Of a stretch of DNA of 64,000 nucleotides, positions 55,036-64,000 are shown piece after piece (position 1 is the first letter of the stretch; each line of letters starts with the position of its first letter). The stretch lies in the NCBI RefSeq assembly GCF_001969385.1, contig NZ_CP014796.1, positions 1,939,501 to 2,003,500 on the forward strand. Direction: 5' to 3'. The position numbers and the translations under genes are program-made. Below the pieces are notes generated by a model. It was given only the letters and a program-made list of their open reading frames with translations, made no database searches and was not told where the DNA came from. This DNA is from Salipiger profundus (lineage in GTDB: Bacteria; Pseudomonadota; Alphaproteobacteria; Rhodobacterales; Rhodobacteraceae).

Positions 55036-56081
55036 TGCTTCTCGTCCTTGCGCTGGCGGCCGCGATCTGGGGCCTCGGACGGCTCATGGGGGCCTCGAAG
55101 CAGGCGCGGGCCTACATGCTGGGGCTGCTCTGCGTGATCGTGCTGGCGCTGCACGTGCTCTTGCCCGACGGCCACCCCGTCCGCATGGCGACCGGCGAAA
55201 GCCCGGCGCCCTGGCTGATCCTCGGCGGGTTCGTGGCGATCGCGCTGGCCTATGCCTTCGTTCTGCGGCGGGTCAAGGCGCGGGCCGACGCGACACAGCC
55301 CGAGCCGCCCGCGCCCGCCGCGCGCAAGGACCGTTTCTCGGGCGCCGAGCTCGAGCGTTACGCCCGCCACATCGTCCTGCGTGAGCTGGGTGGTCCGGGC
55401 CAGAAGGCCCTGCGCGACGCGAAGGTGCTGGTGATCGGGGCCGGTGGCCTCGGCGCGCCGGCGCTGCAGTATCTCGCCGCCGCCGGGGTCGGCGTGATCG
55501 GCGTGATCGACGATGACGTGGTCGAGAACGCCAACCTGCAGCGGCAGGTGATCCACACCGACGCGCGCATCGGCATGCCCAAGGTCTTCTCGGCGAAAGA
55601 GGCGATGGAGGCGCAGAACCCGCATGTCGAGGTGCGCCCCTACCAGCGCCGGCTCGATGCGGAGGTCGCCGAGACGCTCTTTGCCGACTACGACCTGATC
55701 CTCGACGGCACCGACAATTTCGACACGCGCTATCTTGCCAACCGGGCCGCCGTGGCGACCGGCAAGCCGCTCGTCTCGGGCGCGCTCAGCCAGTGGGAGG
55801 GGCAGCTTTCGGTCTTCGCTCCGGCGCAGGGCACGCCCTGTTACGAATGCATCTTCCCGGAAGCCCCCGCGCCGGGGCTCGCGCCCTCCTGCGCCGAAGC
55901 CGGCGTGCTTGGCCCGCTGCCGGGCGTCGTGGGCGCGATGATGGCGGTGGAGGCGATCAAGCTCATTGCGGGCGCGGGCCAGCCGCTTCTGGGCGAAATG
56001 CTGATCTACGACGCGCTCTGGAGCGAGACCCGCAAGATCACCCTGAAGCGGCGCGAGGGCTGTCCGGTCTGCGGCGGCTGA
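55035..56081 (+). CDS. Membrane-anchored ThiF/MoeB/HesA-type adenylyltransferase
   Basis: A 348-residue protein. Two N-terminal membrane segments (about residues 25-42 and 57-75) precede an E1-like domain: VIGAGGLGAPALQYLAAAG nucleotide motif, NLQRQVIHTDARIGMPK, ILDGTDNFDTRYLANRAA, and zinc cysteines in CYEC and CPVC. A Cys in SCAEAGVLGP may be the sulfur-transfer residue. Such proteins activate the C-terminus of a small sulfur carrier (MoaD or ThiS). The membrane anchor is not part of the usual MoeB. It overlaps dut by one base. No carrier protein is encoded here. Confidence 0.86.
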   Translation: MLLVLALAAAIWGLGRLMGASKQARAYMLGLLCVIVLALHVLLPDGHPVRMATGESPAPWLILGGFVAIALAYAFVLRRVKARADATQPEPPAPAARKDRFSGAELERYARHIVLRELGGPGQKALRDAKVLVIGAGGLGAPALQYLAAAGVGVIGVIDDDVVENANLQRQVIHTDARIGMPKVFSAKEAMEAQNPHVEVRPYQRRLDAEVAETLFADYDLILDGTDNFDTRYLANRAAVATGKPLVSGALSQWEGQLSVFAPAQGTPCYECIFPEAPAPGLAPSCAEAGVLGPLPGVVGAMMAVEAIKLIAGAGQPLLGEMLIYDALWSETRKITLKRREGCPVCGG

Positions 56082-56162
56082 CCCTTTCCTGCGTGGCGGG
56101 TGCGCGGCCCATTGCGGGTGCGTGAGCGGTTGCCTAGCTATTGGAGGAAAGGAGTTTCATCC

Positions 56163-58184
56163 ATGACCAACCCGCTTCTGGCCGACTGGGACACGCCGTT
56201 CCGGATCGCGCCCTTCGACCGTATCTCCGACGAGGATTTCGCCCCGGCCTTCGAGGTCGCGCTGAAGGAGCACCTCGACGAGATAGAGGCCATCGCCGCG
56301 AACCCCGAGCCGCCGACCTTTACCAACACCATCGAGGCGATGGAGGGCGCGGGCGAGCAGCTCGACAAGGTGCTGTCGACCTTCTTCTCGGTGGCGGGAG
56401 CCGACAGCAACGAGACCCGGCAGGCGCTGCAGCGCGAGTTCAGCCCGAAGCTTGCCGCGCACAGCTCGGCCATCTATGCCAATGAGCCGCTCTTTGCCCG
56501 GATCGCCGCGCTCTGGGAAAAGCGCGACACGCTCGGGCTGTCGGACGAGGAAGCGCGGGTGCTCTACCTGACCCATCGCGGCTTCGTGCGGGCAGGGGCG
56601 GCGCTGCGGGGGGCCGAGGCCGACCGCATGAAAGAGGTGAAATCCCGTCTCGCGGTGCTTGGCACGCAGTTCACCCAGAACCTGCTCAAGGACGAGTCCG
56701 CGTGGTTCATGCCGCTCGCCGAGGACGATCTCGAGGGGCTGCCCGGTTTCGTCGTGGATTCCGCCCGCGCCTCGGGCGAGGCGCTGGGGCAGGATGGCCC
56801 GGTGGTGACCCTTTCCCGCTCGCTCATCACCCCGTTCCTGCAGTTCTCGCCGCGCCGCGACCTGCGCGAAAAGGCGTTCCGCGCCTGGGCTGCGCGGGGC
56901 GCAAACGGTGGTGAGACCGACAACCGCGAGATCGCCGCCGAGGTGCTTGCCTTGCGCGAGGAGCGCGCGGGGCTGCTCGGCTACGCGGACTTCGCCCATT
57001 TCAAGCTCGAACCCGAGATGGCGGGCACGCCCGACCGGGTGCGCGATCTGCTGATGCAGGTCTGGGAACCGGCGCGGGCGCAGGCGCTGCGCGACGCCGA
57101 GGAGATGCAGGAGATGCTGCGCGCCGACGGCGTGAACGACAGCCTGCAACCGTGGGACTGGCGCTACTACGCCGAGAAGCGCCGCAAGAAGCTGCACGAC
57201 CTCGATGAGACCGAGCTGAAGCCCTACCTGCAGCTCGACCGCATGATCGAAGCCGCGTTCACCTGTGCCAACCGGCTCTTCGGGCTGGAGTTCGCGCCAC
57301 TCGACGTGCCGCTCTATCACCCCGATTGCCGCGCCTGGGAGGTCACCCGCGACGGCAAGCATCTGGCGGTGTTCATCGGCGACTACTTCGCGCGGTCGTC
57401 GAAGCGCTCTGGTGCGTGGTGTTCGGCCATGCGCAGCCAGGCCAAGCGGCCCGAGGTCGAGACACCGATCGTGGTCAACGTCTGCAACTTCGCCAAGCCT
57501 TCGGCGGGCAAGCCGGCGTTGCTGTCCTACGACGATGCCCGCACGCTCTTCCACGAGTTCGGCCACGCGCTGCACCAGATCCTCTCGGACGTGGAGTTCG
57601 GGTCGGTCTCGGGCACCAGTGTCGCGCGTGATTTCGTGGAACTGCCGAGCCAGCTCTACGAGCACTGGCTCGAAGTGCCGCGCGTGCTCGAGGAGTTCGC
57701 CACCCACGCCGACACCGGCGCGCCGATGCCCAAGGCGCTGCTCGACAAGGTGCTCGCGGCGGCGACCTTCGACATGGGGTTCCAGACGGTGGAATACGTC
57801 GCCTCGGCGATGGTCGACCTCGAGTTCCACAGCGGCAAGGCGCCCGCCGATCCGATGGCACGGCAGTCCGAGATCCTTGGCGGGATGGGAATGCCCGAGG
57901 CGATCACCATGCGCCACGCGACGCCGCATTTCGCCCATGTCTTCGCGGGCGACGGCTATTCCAGCGGCTACTACAGCTACATGTGGTCCGAGGTGATGGA
58001 CGCAGACGCCTTCGCCGCCTTCGAGGAGGCCGGTGACGCGTTCGATCCGGAGACGGCGCGCAAGCTCGAGGCGTTCATTCTCTCGAAGGGCGGCTCGCGG
58101 GAGGCGGAAGACCTCTACACCAGCTTCCGGGGGCGGATGCCCGGCGTCGAGGCGCTGCTGAAAGGGCGCGGGCTCGCGGCCTGA
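56163..58184 (+). CDS. M3-family metallopeptidase (oligopeptidase A / Dcp type)
   Basis: A 673-residue cytosolic zinc peptidase. HEFGH at 464-468 gives the metal ligands, with the third ligand in the ELPSQLYEHW region; C-terminal GDGYSSGYYSYMWSEVMDADAF is conserved in the family. It degrades short peptides. Start at 56163 has GGAG and AAAGGA upstream. Dcp and oligopeptidase A cannot be separated here. Confidence 0.92.
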   Translation: MTNPLLADWDTPFRIAPFDRISDEDFAPAFEVALKEHLDEIEAIAANPEPPTFTNTIEAMEGAGEQLDKVLSTFFSVAGADSNETRQALQREFSPKLAAHSSAIYANEPLFARIAALWEKRDTLGLSDEEARVLYLTHRGFVRAGAALRGAEADRMKEVKSRLAVLGTQFTQNLLKDESAWFMPLAEDDLEGLPGFVVDSARASGEALGQDGPVVTLSRSLITPFLQFSPRRDLREKAFRAWAARGANGGETDNREIAAEVLALREERAGLLGYADFAHFKLEPEMAGTPDRVRDLLMQVWEPARAQALRDAEEMQEMLRADGVNDSLQPWDWRYYAEKRRKKLHDLDETELKPYLQLDRMIEAAFTCANRLFGLEFAPLDVPLYHPDCRAWEVTRDGKHLAVFIGDYFARSSKRSGAWCSAMRSQAKRPEVETPIVVNVCNFAKPSAGKPALLSYDDARTLFHEFGHALHQILSDVEFGSVSGTSVARDFVELPSQLYEHWLEVPRVLEEFATHADTGAPMPKALLDKVLAAATFDMGFQTVEYVASAMVDLEFHSGKAPADPMARQSEILGGMGMPEAITMRHATPHFAHVFAGDGYSSGYYSYMWSEVMDADAFAAFEEAGDAFDPETARKLEAFILSKGGSREAEDLYTSFRGRMPGVEALLKGRGLAA

Positions 58185-58196
58185 CCACCGATGGCC

Positions 58197-58219
58197 GGGC
58201 GGCCCGCGACGTGCCGCCC
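58197..58219. terminator. Hairpin in convergent gap
   Basis: GGGCGG (58197-58202) and CCGCCC (58214-58219) lie between the converging peptidase and TraB genes. There is no T-run on either strand, so it may act with Rho or not at all. Confidence 0.3.
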
Positions 58220-58230
58220 GCCTTGCCTGC

Positions 58231-59223
58231 TTAGAAGGGCTCGCGCGTGAGCGTGAAGCCCTCTTCTGCAAGAAGGTTGAGAACACCTTCCTCGCCGGGC
58301 AGATGCGCGGCACCGAAAGCGGCGACGATAGGCTTCCCTGCCTTGTCGGCCGTCTTGAGGATGACCGGGATCCAGGCCCGGTTGCGCTGAGCGAGCAGCG
58401 CCTCGCCGCTCTCCTCCATGACCTCCGCGGCCTCCTCGGCAGTGAAGGTGTCCTGCCGTTCCAGAAGGATCTGCGCCATGTGCCACATCTCGCCGGCCTC
58501 TTCGTCAAAATAGGCGGCGATGGTGGTGGCGAAACTGTCTTCGCCTTGTTTTTCGGCGGCGAGCGACGCGGTCATCATCTCGATCTGGTCCTCGACCGGC
58601 TCTGCGTTGAAGATCGCAAAGGCCGCATCATAGGGCTCGAGCGCGACCGTCGGCACGCCCATGTTTTCGGCGACGGTCTCAAGCTGCTTGTCGAAGCCAT
58701 TCTGCTCCTGCAGCGCTTCCTGTGCACAGGCGGGCATCGAGAGCATCATCGAAAGATACCAGGGGCGGAACTTGGCCGCCATGAAGGGCGGGATGCCGTG
58801 TGCCTTGGCGGCCTTCGACAGAGCTTGCCAGTCTTCCTCATCCATCAGTTCGGGCAAGGTGGCGTCTGACAGGAACAGCAGATCGGGTTGCGTCGTCACG
58901 GCCGCCTGCAACTGCTTTTCCTGCGCGCGCGGCATCTCGAGCAACAGCGCGCCGGCGTCGCGCACCACGGGGCGCAGCCGCTCCAGCGGCGCTTCGAGGC
59001 GCGGGTCGCTGAGATGCATGGTGCCGACGAGGTGGATTACCTCGCCGTCCTTCTCGGCGCGCCAGTGATTTCCGGCAGGGTAGGGCATCTCGGCGAGAAG
59101 CGCGTCAAGCCGATCGCGTTCGGCGGAGGTAAGCGTCTCGCGCAGATCGTGCCCCGCGCATTGCGCCGAGGCAAATGGTGAGAGCATCAGCCAGACGGGC
59201 AGGGCGAACAGGAACTTGCGCAT
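58231..59223 (-). CDS. TraB/GumN-family protein
   Basis: A 330-residue secreted protein. Signal peptide about 1-21 (ends FASAQ). The TraB/GumN domain shows HLVGTMHLSDPRLEAPL and, near the C-terminus, FGAAHLPGEEGVLNLL, with a GxxH motif at both ends as in the family's metal site. The family is predicted to be metalloproteases; this member's role is unknown. Start at 59223. Confidence 0.82.
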   Translation of the reverse strand: MRKFLFALPVWLMLSPFASAQCAGHDLRETLTSAERDRLDALLAEMPYPAGNHWRAEKDGEVIHLVGTMHLSDPRLEAPLERLRPVVRDAGALLLEMPRAQEKQLQAAVTTQPDLLFLSDATLPELMDEEDWQALSKAAKAHGIPPFMAAKFRPWYLSMMLSMPACAQEALQEQNGFDKQLETVAENMGVPTVALEPYDAAFAIFNAEPVEDQIEMMTASLAAEKQGEDSFATTIAAYFDEEAGEMWHMAQILLERQDTFTAEEAAEVMEESGEALLAQRNRAWIPVILKTADKAGKPIVAAFGAAHLPGEEGVLNLLAEEGFTLTREPF

Positions 59224-59332
59224 CGAGAACGGTCTCCGGAGTGTCGATGGCAGGACGCTAGGCGATGTCACTCCGAACGACAACGCGCGATGGCCCCCGC
59301 GCCGGATGGCGCGAGGGGCGCGCATATGCGCC

Positions 59333-60091
59333 TCAGGCCTGCGGCGGCTGGCCGTTGGAGGCTGAAAGCCCACCGTCCACGGGCAGGTTCACGCCGTTGA
59401 CGAAGCGCGCGTCGTCCGAAGCAAGGAAAGCGATCACGTCGCCGATGTCCTCGGGCTCGGCAGGGCGGCCCAGCGGGATGCGCTCGCGGAATTTCGCGAC
59501 GAGTTCTTCGTTGTCGAGCATGTCGGCGGTCAGTTCGGACTTGGTAAAGCTGGGGTTCACCGCGTTCACCCGGACACCGCTTTCGCGCGCATCCAGCGCC
59601 AGCGCGCGGGTCAGGTTGGTGATTGCACCCTTGGCCGTGTTGTAGGCGTGCATGTTCCAGTCGCCGCCGGTACCCGACACGGAAGAGGTCATCACCACGT
59701 TGCCCTGGCTGGCCTTGAGGTCCGGCCACAGCGCCTTGGTCAGGCGCCAGACACCGGTGACGTCCGTCTCCATGACCGTCTCGAAGCCGTCCTCGTCAAC
59801 GTCGTCAATGCTGCCTGCCACGGCGGTACCGGCGTTGTTGACCAGCACGTCGACCTGTCCGAAGGCTTCGCGCGCACCGGCAGCGGCGGTCTCGACACCT
59901 TCCTTCGTCGAAAGGTCGGCAGCCACCACCTTGGCCGAGGGGATGTCCTTCGCGACCGCCTCGAGTTTTTCCTTCGTGCGCGAAACCAGCACGACGTTTG
60001 CACCCTCGCTGCCGAAGCGGCGGGCGGTGGCGGCGCCGATGCCCGAGCTTGCGCCGGTCACGACGACGGTCTTTTCGCTAAAGCGGTTCAT
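59333..60091 (-). CDS. Short-chain dehydrogenase/reductase
   Basis: A 252-residue classical SDR. Cofactor motif TGASSGIGAATA, NNAG at about 85, catalytic Ser in TSSVSG and YNTAK for the Tyr-Lys pair, and a conserved PVDGG C-terminus. Substrate cannot be told. Start at 60091 has AAGGA upstream. Single gene between the TraB gene and groEL on the same strand. Confidence 0.88.
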   Translation of the reverse strand: MNRFSEKTVVVTGASSGIGAATARRFGSEGANVVLVSRTKEKLEAVAKDIPSAKVVAADLSTKEGVETAAAGAREAFGQVDVLVNNAGTAVAGSIDDVDEDGFETVMETDVTGVWRLTKALWPDLKASQGNVVMTSSVSGTGGDWNMHAYNTAKGAITNLTRALALDARESGVRVNAVNPSFTKSELTADMLDNEELVAKFRERIPLGRPAEPEDIGDVIAFLASDDARFVNGVNLPVDGGLSASNGQPPQA

Positions 60092-60215
60092 GGAATGTCC
60101 TTTCCGTTGAAGGTGCGTTTGCATCCCAACGGGACGGCGGACAGGACCGTTCCGGACCAAGCACTTGTCGCGTCTCAAGAAAACGAGAGGCAGGGCGCCG
60201 GGGTCCGGACATGAC

Positions 60216-60237
60216 AAAGGGGCCCGGAGGCCCCTTT
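60216..60237 (-). terminator. Terminator of groES-groEL
   Basis: A 9-bp stem AAAGGGGCC (60216-60224) / GGCCCCTTT (60229-60237) with a four-base loop, 43 bases downstream of groEL. The T-run on the minus strand is short (TTT). Confidence 0.6.
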
Positions 60238-60279
60238 GCCCTGCCGTCAGACGGCAGATGTCGCTTGAGCAGCGGCAGA

Positions 60280-61926
<1,647 letters not shown>

Positions 61927-61978
61927 TCAGTTCTCCTGATTTGAATTTCGTTGCAGACGAAAAATGGGGGAGCGGCGC

Positions 61979-62272
61979 TTACGCGGCCTCGGTCACGCCG
62001 AGGATGTCCGATTCCTTCATGATCAGCAGCTCTTCGCCGTCGATCGTGACCTCGGTCCCGGACCACTTGCCGAACAGGACGCGGTCGCCCTCGGAAACGG
62101 CCATCGCGATCAGCTCGCCGTTGTCCTTGCGTGCGCCTTCGCCACATGCGACCACGACGCCCTCGGCGGGCTTTTCCTTGGCGCTGTCGGGGATGATCAG
62201 ACCACCCTTGGTCTTCTCGTCACTTTCGACGCGGCGAACCAGCACGCGGTCATGAAGCGGTTTGAATGCCAT
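61979..62272 (-). CDS. groES: Co-chaperonin GroES (Cpn10)
   Basis: A 97-residue Cpn10 beginning [16 protein letters not shown] with mobile-loop [16 protein letters not shown]. It caps GroEL. Start at 62272; the 55-base gap to groEL is short. CIRCE and a sigma-70 promoter lie upstream. Confidence 0.98.
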   Translation of the reverse strand: MAFKPLHDRVLVRRVESDEKTKGGLIIPDSAKEKPAEGVVVACGEGARKDNGELIAMAVSEGDRVLFGKWSGTEVTIDGEELLIMKESDILGVTEAA

Positions 62273-62327
62273 CTTCGAGGCTCCTTGCTCAAAGTTTGTC
62301 CCTGTAACGGCCCCCTCGCGAGGGCCG

Positions 62328-62354
62328 TTAGCACTCACTTGGGTGGAGTGCTAA
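62328..62354 (-). promoter_or_regulatory. CIRCE operator (HrcA)
   Basis: TTAGCACTC (62328-62336), nine bases, GAGTGCTAA (62346-62354): exact consensus. It begins just downstream of the -10 box, where HrcA would block transcription. The stem extends two bases on each side. Confidence 0.97.
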
Positions 62355-62361
62355 CGGCGCA

Positions 62362-62390
62362 TAGCTAGGCAGCCCATCGAGTCGTGTCAA
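62362..62390 (-). promoter_or_regulatory. Promoter of groES-groEL
   Basis: On the minus strand a perfect TTGACA (62390-62385), 17 bases, TAGCTA (62367-62362). The predicted start falls at the upstream edge of CIRCE. An additional RpoH promoter is possible but not evident. Confidence 0.75.
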
Positions 62391-62532
62391 CCAGCGGGAA
62401 CTCGAAAAAATGCGTCCCCGCCAGCGTCTCGACCGGACCTATTCACTTCGTGGCGCCGTGAAAGGGGAGGGGTGACGGGACAGCAATATCCTGCTGACGC
62501 GGATCGGGCATGGCATTGGGGCCTCGGATGTG

Positions 62533-62548
62533 GTTTGGTATACCAAAC
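62533..62548 (+). promoter_or_regulatory. GntR-type palindrome upstream of the EamA transporter gene
   Basis: GTTTGGTATACCAAAC is a perfect 16-bp palindrome 35 bases before the ATG at 62584. TTGGTATACCAA is a typical core for FCD-type GntR regulators. No gntR gene is adjacent, so the regulator is unknown. The rest of the 311-base gap with groES holds the groES control region and no gene. Confidence 0.55.
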
Positions 62549-62583
62549 GGCCAAAGCCGCTTCCCATCCAGAGTTGACCCCCC

Positions 62584-63564
62584 ATGCCCACCCATCCCGC
62601 GTCCTCCGTGCAGGTGCCGCGCTCGTCCGAGCAGCGCGGCCCCGACAACATGAAGGGCATCCTCCTGATCACGCTCGGGTTCGTCTGCTTCGGCGCGACC
62701 GACGCCATGGCCAAGCTGCTCACGACGGAGTTCCCGCCGCTACAGGTGGTCTGGATGCGCCAGCTCGGTCTTTTCATCGGCGTGATGATCATGCTGGCGA
62801 TGCGCGGCGGGCACGTGCTGCGCACCCGGCACCCGGCGGTTCAGGTGCTGCGCGGGGTGCTGACGACCTGCTCGGCCACCTTCTTCATCCTGACGATCCG
62901 CTACGTGCCGCTCGCCGATGCGACCGCGGTCACCTTCATCGCGCCGTTCATCATCACCGTCATCGCCGGGCTCTTTCTCGGCGAACCGGTGGGCATCCGC
63001 CGCTGGCTCGCGGTGGTGGCGGGCTTCGTCGGCATGCTGATCGTGATGCGCCCCGGCATGGGCGTCTTTCATCCGGCGATCTTCATCACCGTCGCGGCTG
63101 CGACCGCCTTTGCCATGCGGCAGGTGCTGTCGCGGGTGCTGAGCGGAGACGACGGCATCGCGACGACCGTGGCCTACACCTCGATCACCTCGACGGCGCT
63201 GCTCACGGTGCCGCTCGCCTTCGTCTGGCAGTCGCCGGAGGTCTCGTGGGTCTGGCTGGTCGCGCCCGCCATGGCGCTTTGCGCGGCGTTGGGCGAGGTC
63301 TTCATCATCCGGGCGCTGGATGTCGCGCAGGCGGTCGTCGTGGCGCCGATGCAGTATTCGATGATCATCTGGAGCACGCTCTACGGGTTCCTGCTCTTCG
63401 CAGACCTGCCGGACGTCTGGACGCTTGTCGGCTGCGCGATCATCGTGGCCTCGGGGCTCTACACGCTCAATCGCGAGCGGATCGCGGCGCGGCGGGCGAA
63501 GAACCGCGCGCGGGCCGAGGCGGCCTTCGAGGCCGAGATGGCGGCGCGCACCGAAGAGATCTGA
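62584..63564 (+). CDS. EamA-family (DMT) transporter
   Basis: A 326-residue protein with about 10 membrane segments in two EamA halves (FVCFGATDAMAKLLTTEFPP at the first; DVAQAVVVAPMQYSMIIWS in the second). Members move metabolites or amino acids, usually outward. ATG at 62584 or the ATG at 62650 (MKGILL) could be the start; neither has a strong ribosome site. A charged Arg/Glu-rich tail follows the last helix. Substrate unknown. Confidence 0.85.
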   Translation: MPTHPASSVQVPRSSEQRGPDNMKGILLITLGFVCFGATDAMAKLLTTEFPPLQVVWMRQLGLFIGVMIMLAMRGGHVLRTRHPAVQVLRGVLTTCSATFFILTIRYVPLADATAVTFIAPFIITVIAGLFLGEPVGIRRWLAVVAGFVGMLIVMRPGMGVFHPAIFITVAAATAFAMRQVLSRVLSGDDGIATTVAYTSITSTALLTVPLAFVWQSPEVSWVWLVAPAMALCAALGEVFIIRALDVAQAVVVAPMQYSMIIWSTLYGFLLFADLPDVWTLVGCAIIVASGLYTLNRERIAARRAKNRARAEAAFEAEMAARTEEI

Positions 63565-63565
63565 G

Positions 63566-64000
63566 CTACCAGCTGTGCGCCCAGTGGACGAGGCCGGCGC
63601 GCCCGGTGGCGGTCAGCGCGTAGACGCCCTTGTCGACCCTCTCGAACCAGCCGTAGTGGTTGTCGCGCATGATCCGGGTCGCGGGGGTCACGCCGGTGGC
63701 CGCGGCGACATCACGACCCCGGCAGCGGCCGTGCTCGGCCAGATGCGCGGCGCAGCGCAGCGCGTCCTGCCGGTAGCCCGTGACGATGCCGTGGCGCGTC
63801 GCCCCGCCGTCGTTCGGATCGCCCGAGATCCGCTGGAACTCGCGCAGCAGCCGTGCCCGTTTCGTCTTGTTGCGACGCGGGGCATAGGGGCCTGGGTCGC
63901 AATGCACCTCGGCGCGCTTGCCCTTGACCGTGATGAAACCGAGCCCGAGCCTGCGACAGAGCGCAAGATTGTCCTTGAGCGCGCGCCGGGCGCTGCGGCC
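63566..64000 (-). CDS. DUF2161 (PD-(D/E)xK-like) protein, C-terminal part
   Basis: The frame is open to the right window edge, so the N-terminus is missing; 144 codons are visible. Motifs CDPGPYAPRRNKTKRARLL, GDPNDGGATRHG, TGYRQDALRCA and RDNHYGWFERVDKGVYALT agree with the DUF2161 family, predicted to be phosphodiesterase-like. It converges on the EamA gene with one base between. Function unknown. Confidence 0.7.
   Translation of the reverse strand, partial: GRSARRALKDNLALCRRLGLGFITVKGKRAEVHCDPGPYAPRRNKTKRARLLREFQRISGDPNDGGATRHGIVTGYRQDALRCAAHLAEHGRCRGRDVAAATGVTPATRIMRDNHYGWFERVDKGVYALTATGRAGLVHWAHSW

Overview
The window is high-GC DNA (roughly two thirds G+C), with short gaps and many genes overlapping by 4 bases. 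The gene content points to the alphaproteobacterial family Rhodobacteraceae (Roseobacter-type marine bacteria). The pointers are an fdsGBACD formate dehydrogenase, an RpoH of the RpoH-II type, a fused MrpA/MrpB antiporter, the FYDLN-acid-tail protein and an rpmH-rnpA-yidD block. The genus cannot be decided from sequence alone. No phage, insertion sequence, CRISPR array or secondary-metabolite cluster was seen; it reads as ordinary chromosome with a few accessory cassettes.

Layout. 1-3342 (minus): arsenic detoxification operon, an ArsR-ArsC fusion, an arsenic-type GAPDH, ArsJ and ACR3 (cut by the window edge). 3562-7887 (plus): siderophore uptake operon, outer-membrane receptor, RhtX/FptX-like importer and siderophore-interacting reductase. 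8284-10262: tRNA-Ala(GGC), the FYDLN protein, a YgjP-type metal-dependent hydrolase and a GntR regulator. 10265-14566 (minus): three-part ABC exporter. 14627-21648 (minus): NAD-linked formate dehydrogenase (fdsG, fdsB, fdsA, fdhD, fdsD) with a LysR regulator and a perfect LysR-type operator. 21879-27856 (plus): Mrp cation/proton antiporter. 27868-37353 (mainly minus): argB with a ferredoxin-like protein and a SixA phosphatase, then engB, a MOSC protein, yidC, an EAL protein, ttcA, sodC (plus), yidD, rnpA and rpmH. 37625-41220 (plus): a TVP38 membrane protein, a mercuric-reductase-like flavoprotein and an orphan histidine kinase, followed by tRNA-Arg(ACG). 41567-48855: glnD and an LpoA-like lipoprotein (minus) divergent from rsmI, yraN, gshB and an esterase (plus). 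48825-51320 (minus): comM/yifB and a glutathione transferase. 51592-58184 (plus): rpoH, a ChaN-like protein, coaBC, dut, a membrane-anchored ThiF/MoeB protein and an M3 peptidase. 58231-62272 (minus): TraB/GumN protein, SDR dehydrogenase, groEL and groES under a CIRCE operator. 62584-64000: an EamA transporter with a GntR-like palindrome upstream, and a DUF2161 gene cut by the window edge.

The clearest regulatory sequences are CIRCE with a sigma-70 promoter before groES, the rpmH promoter, two tRNA promoters sharing a TAGATC -10 box, the 21-bp LysR palindrome before fdsG, and palindromes at the ars, gntR and EamA genes. The least explained items are the paired AAGATTTTTC palindromes between engB and argB, the ArsR-ArsC fusion with its operator touching the start codon, the three-gene membrane redox/kinase operon, the membrane-anchored ThiF protein, and the glutathione transferase with a cysteine-rich tail. 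I did not find a multigene system that is clearly new.
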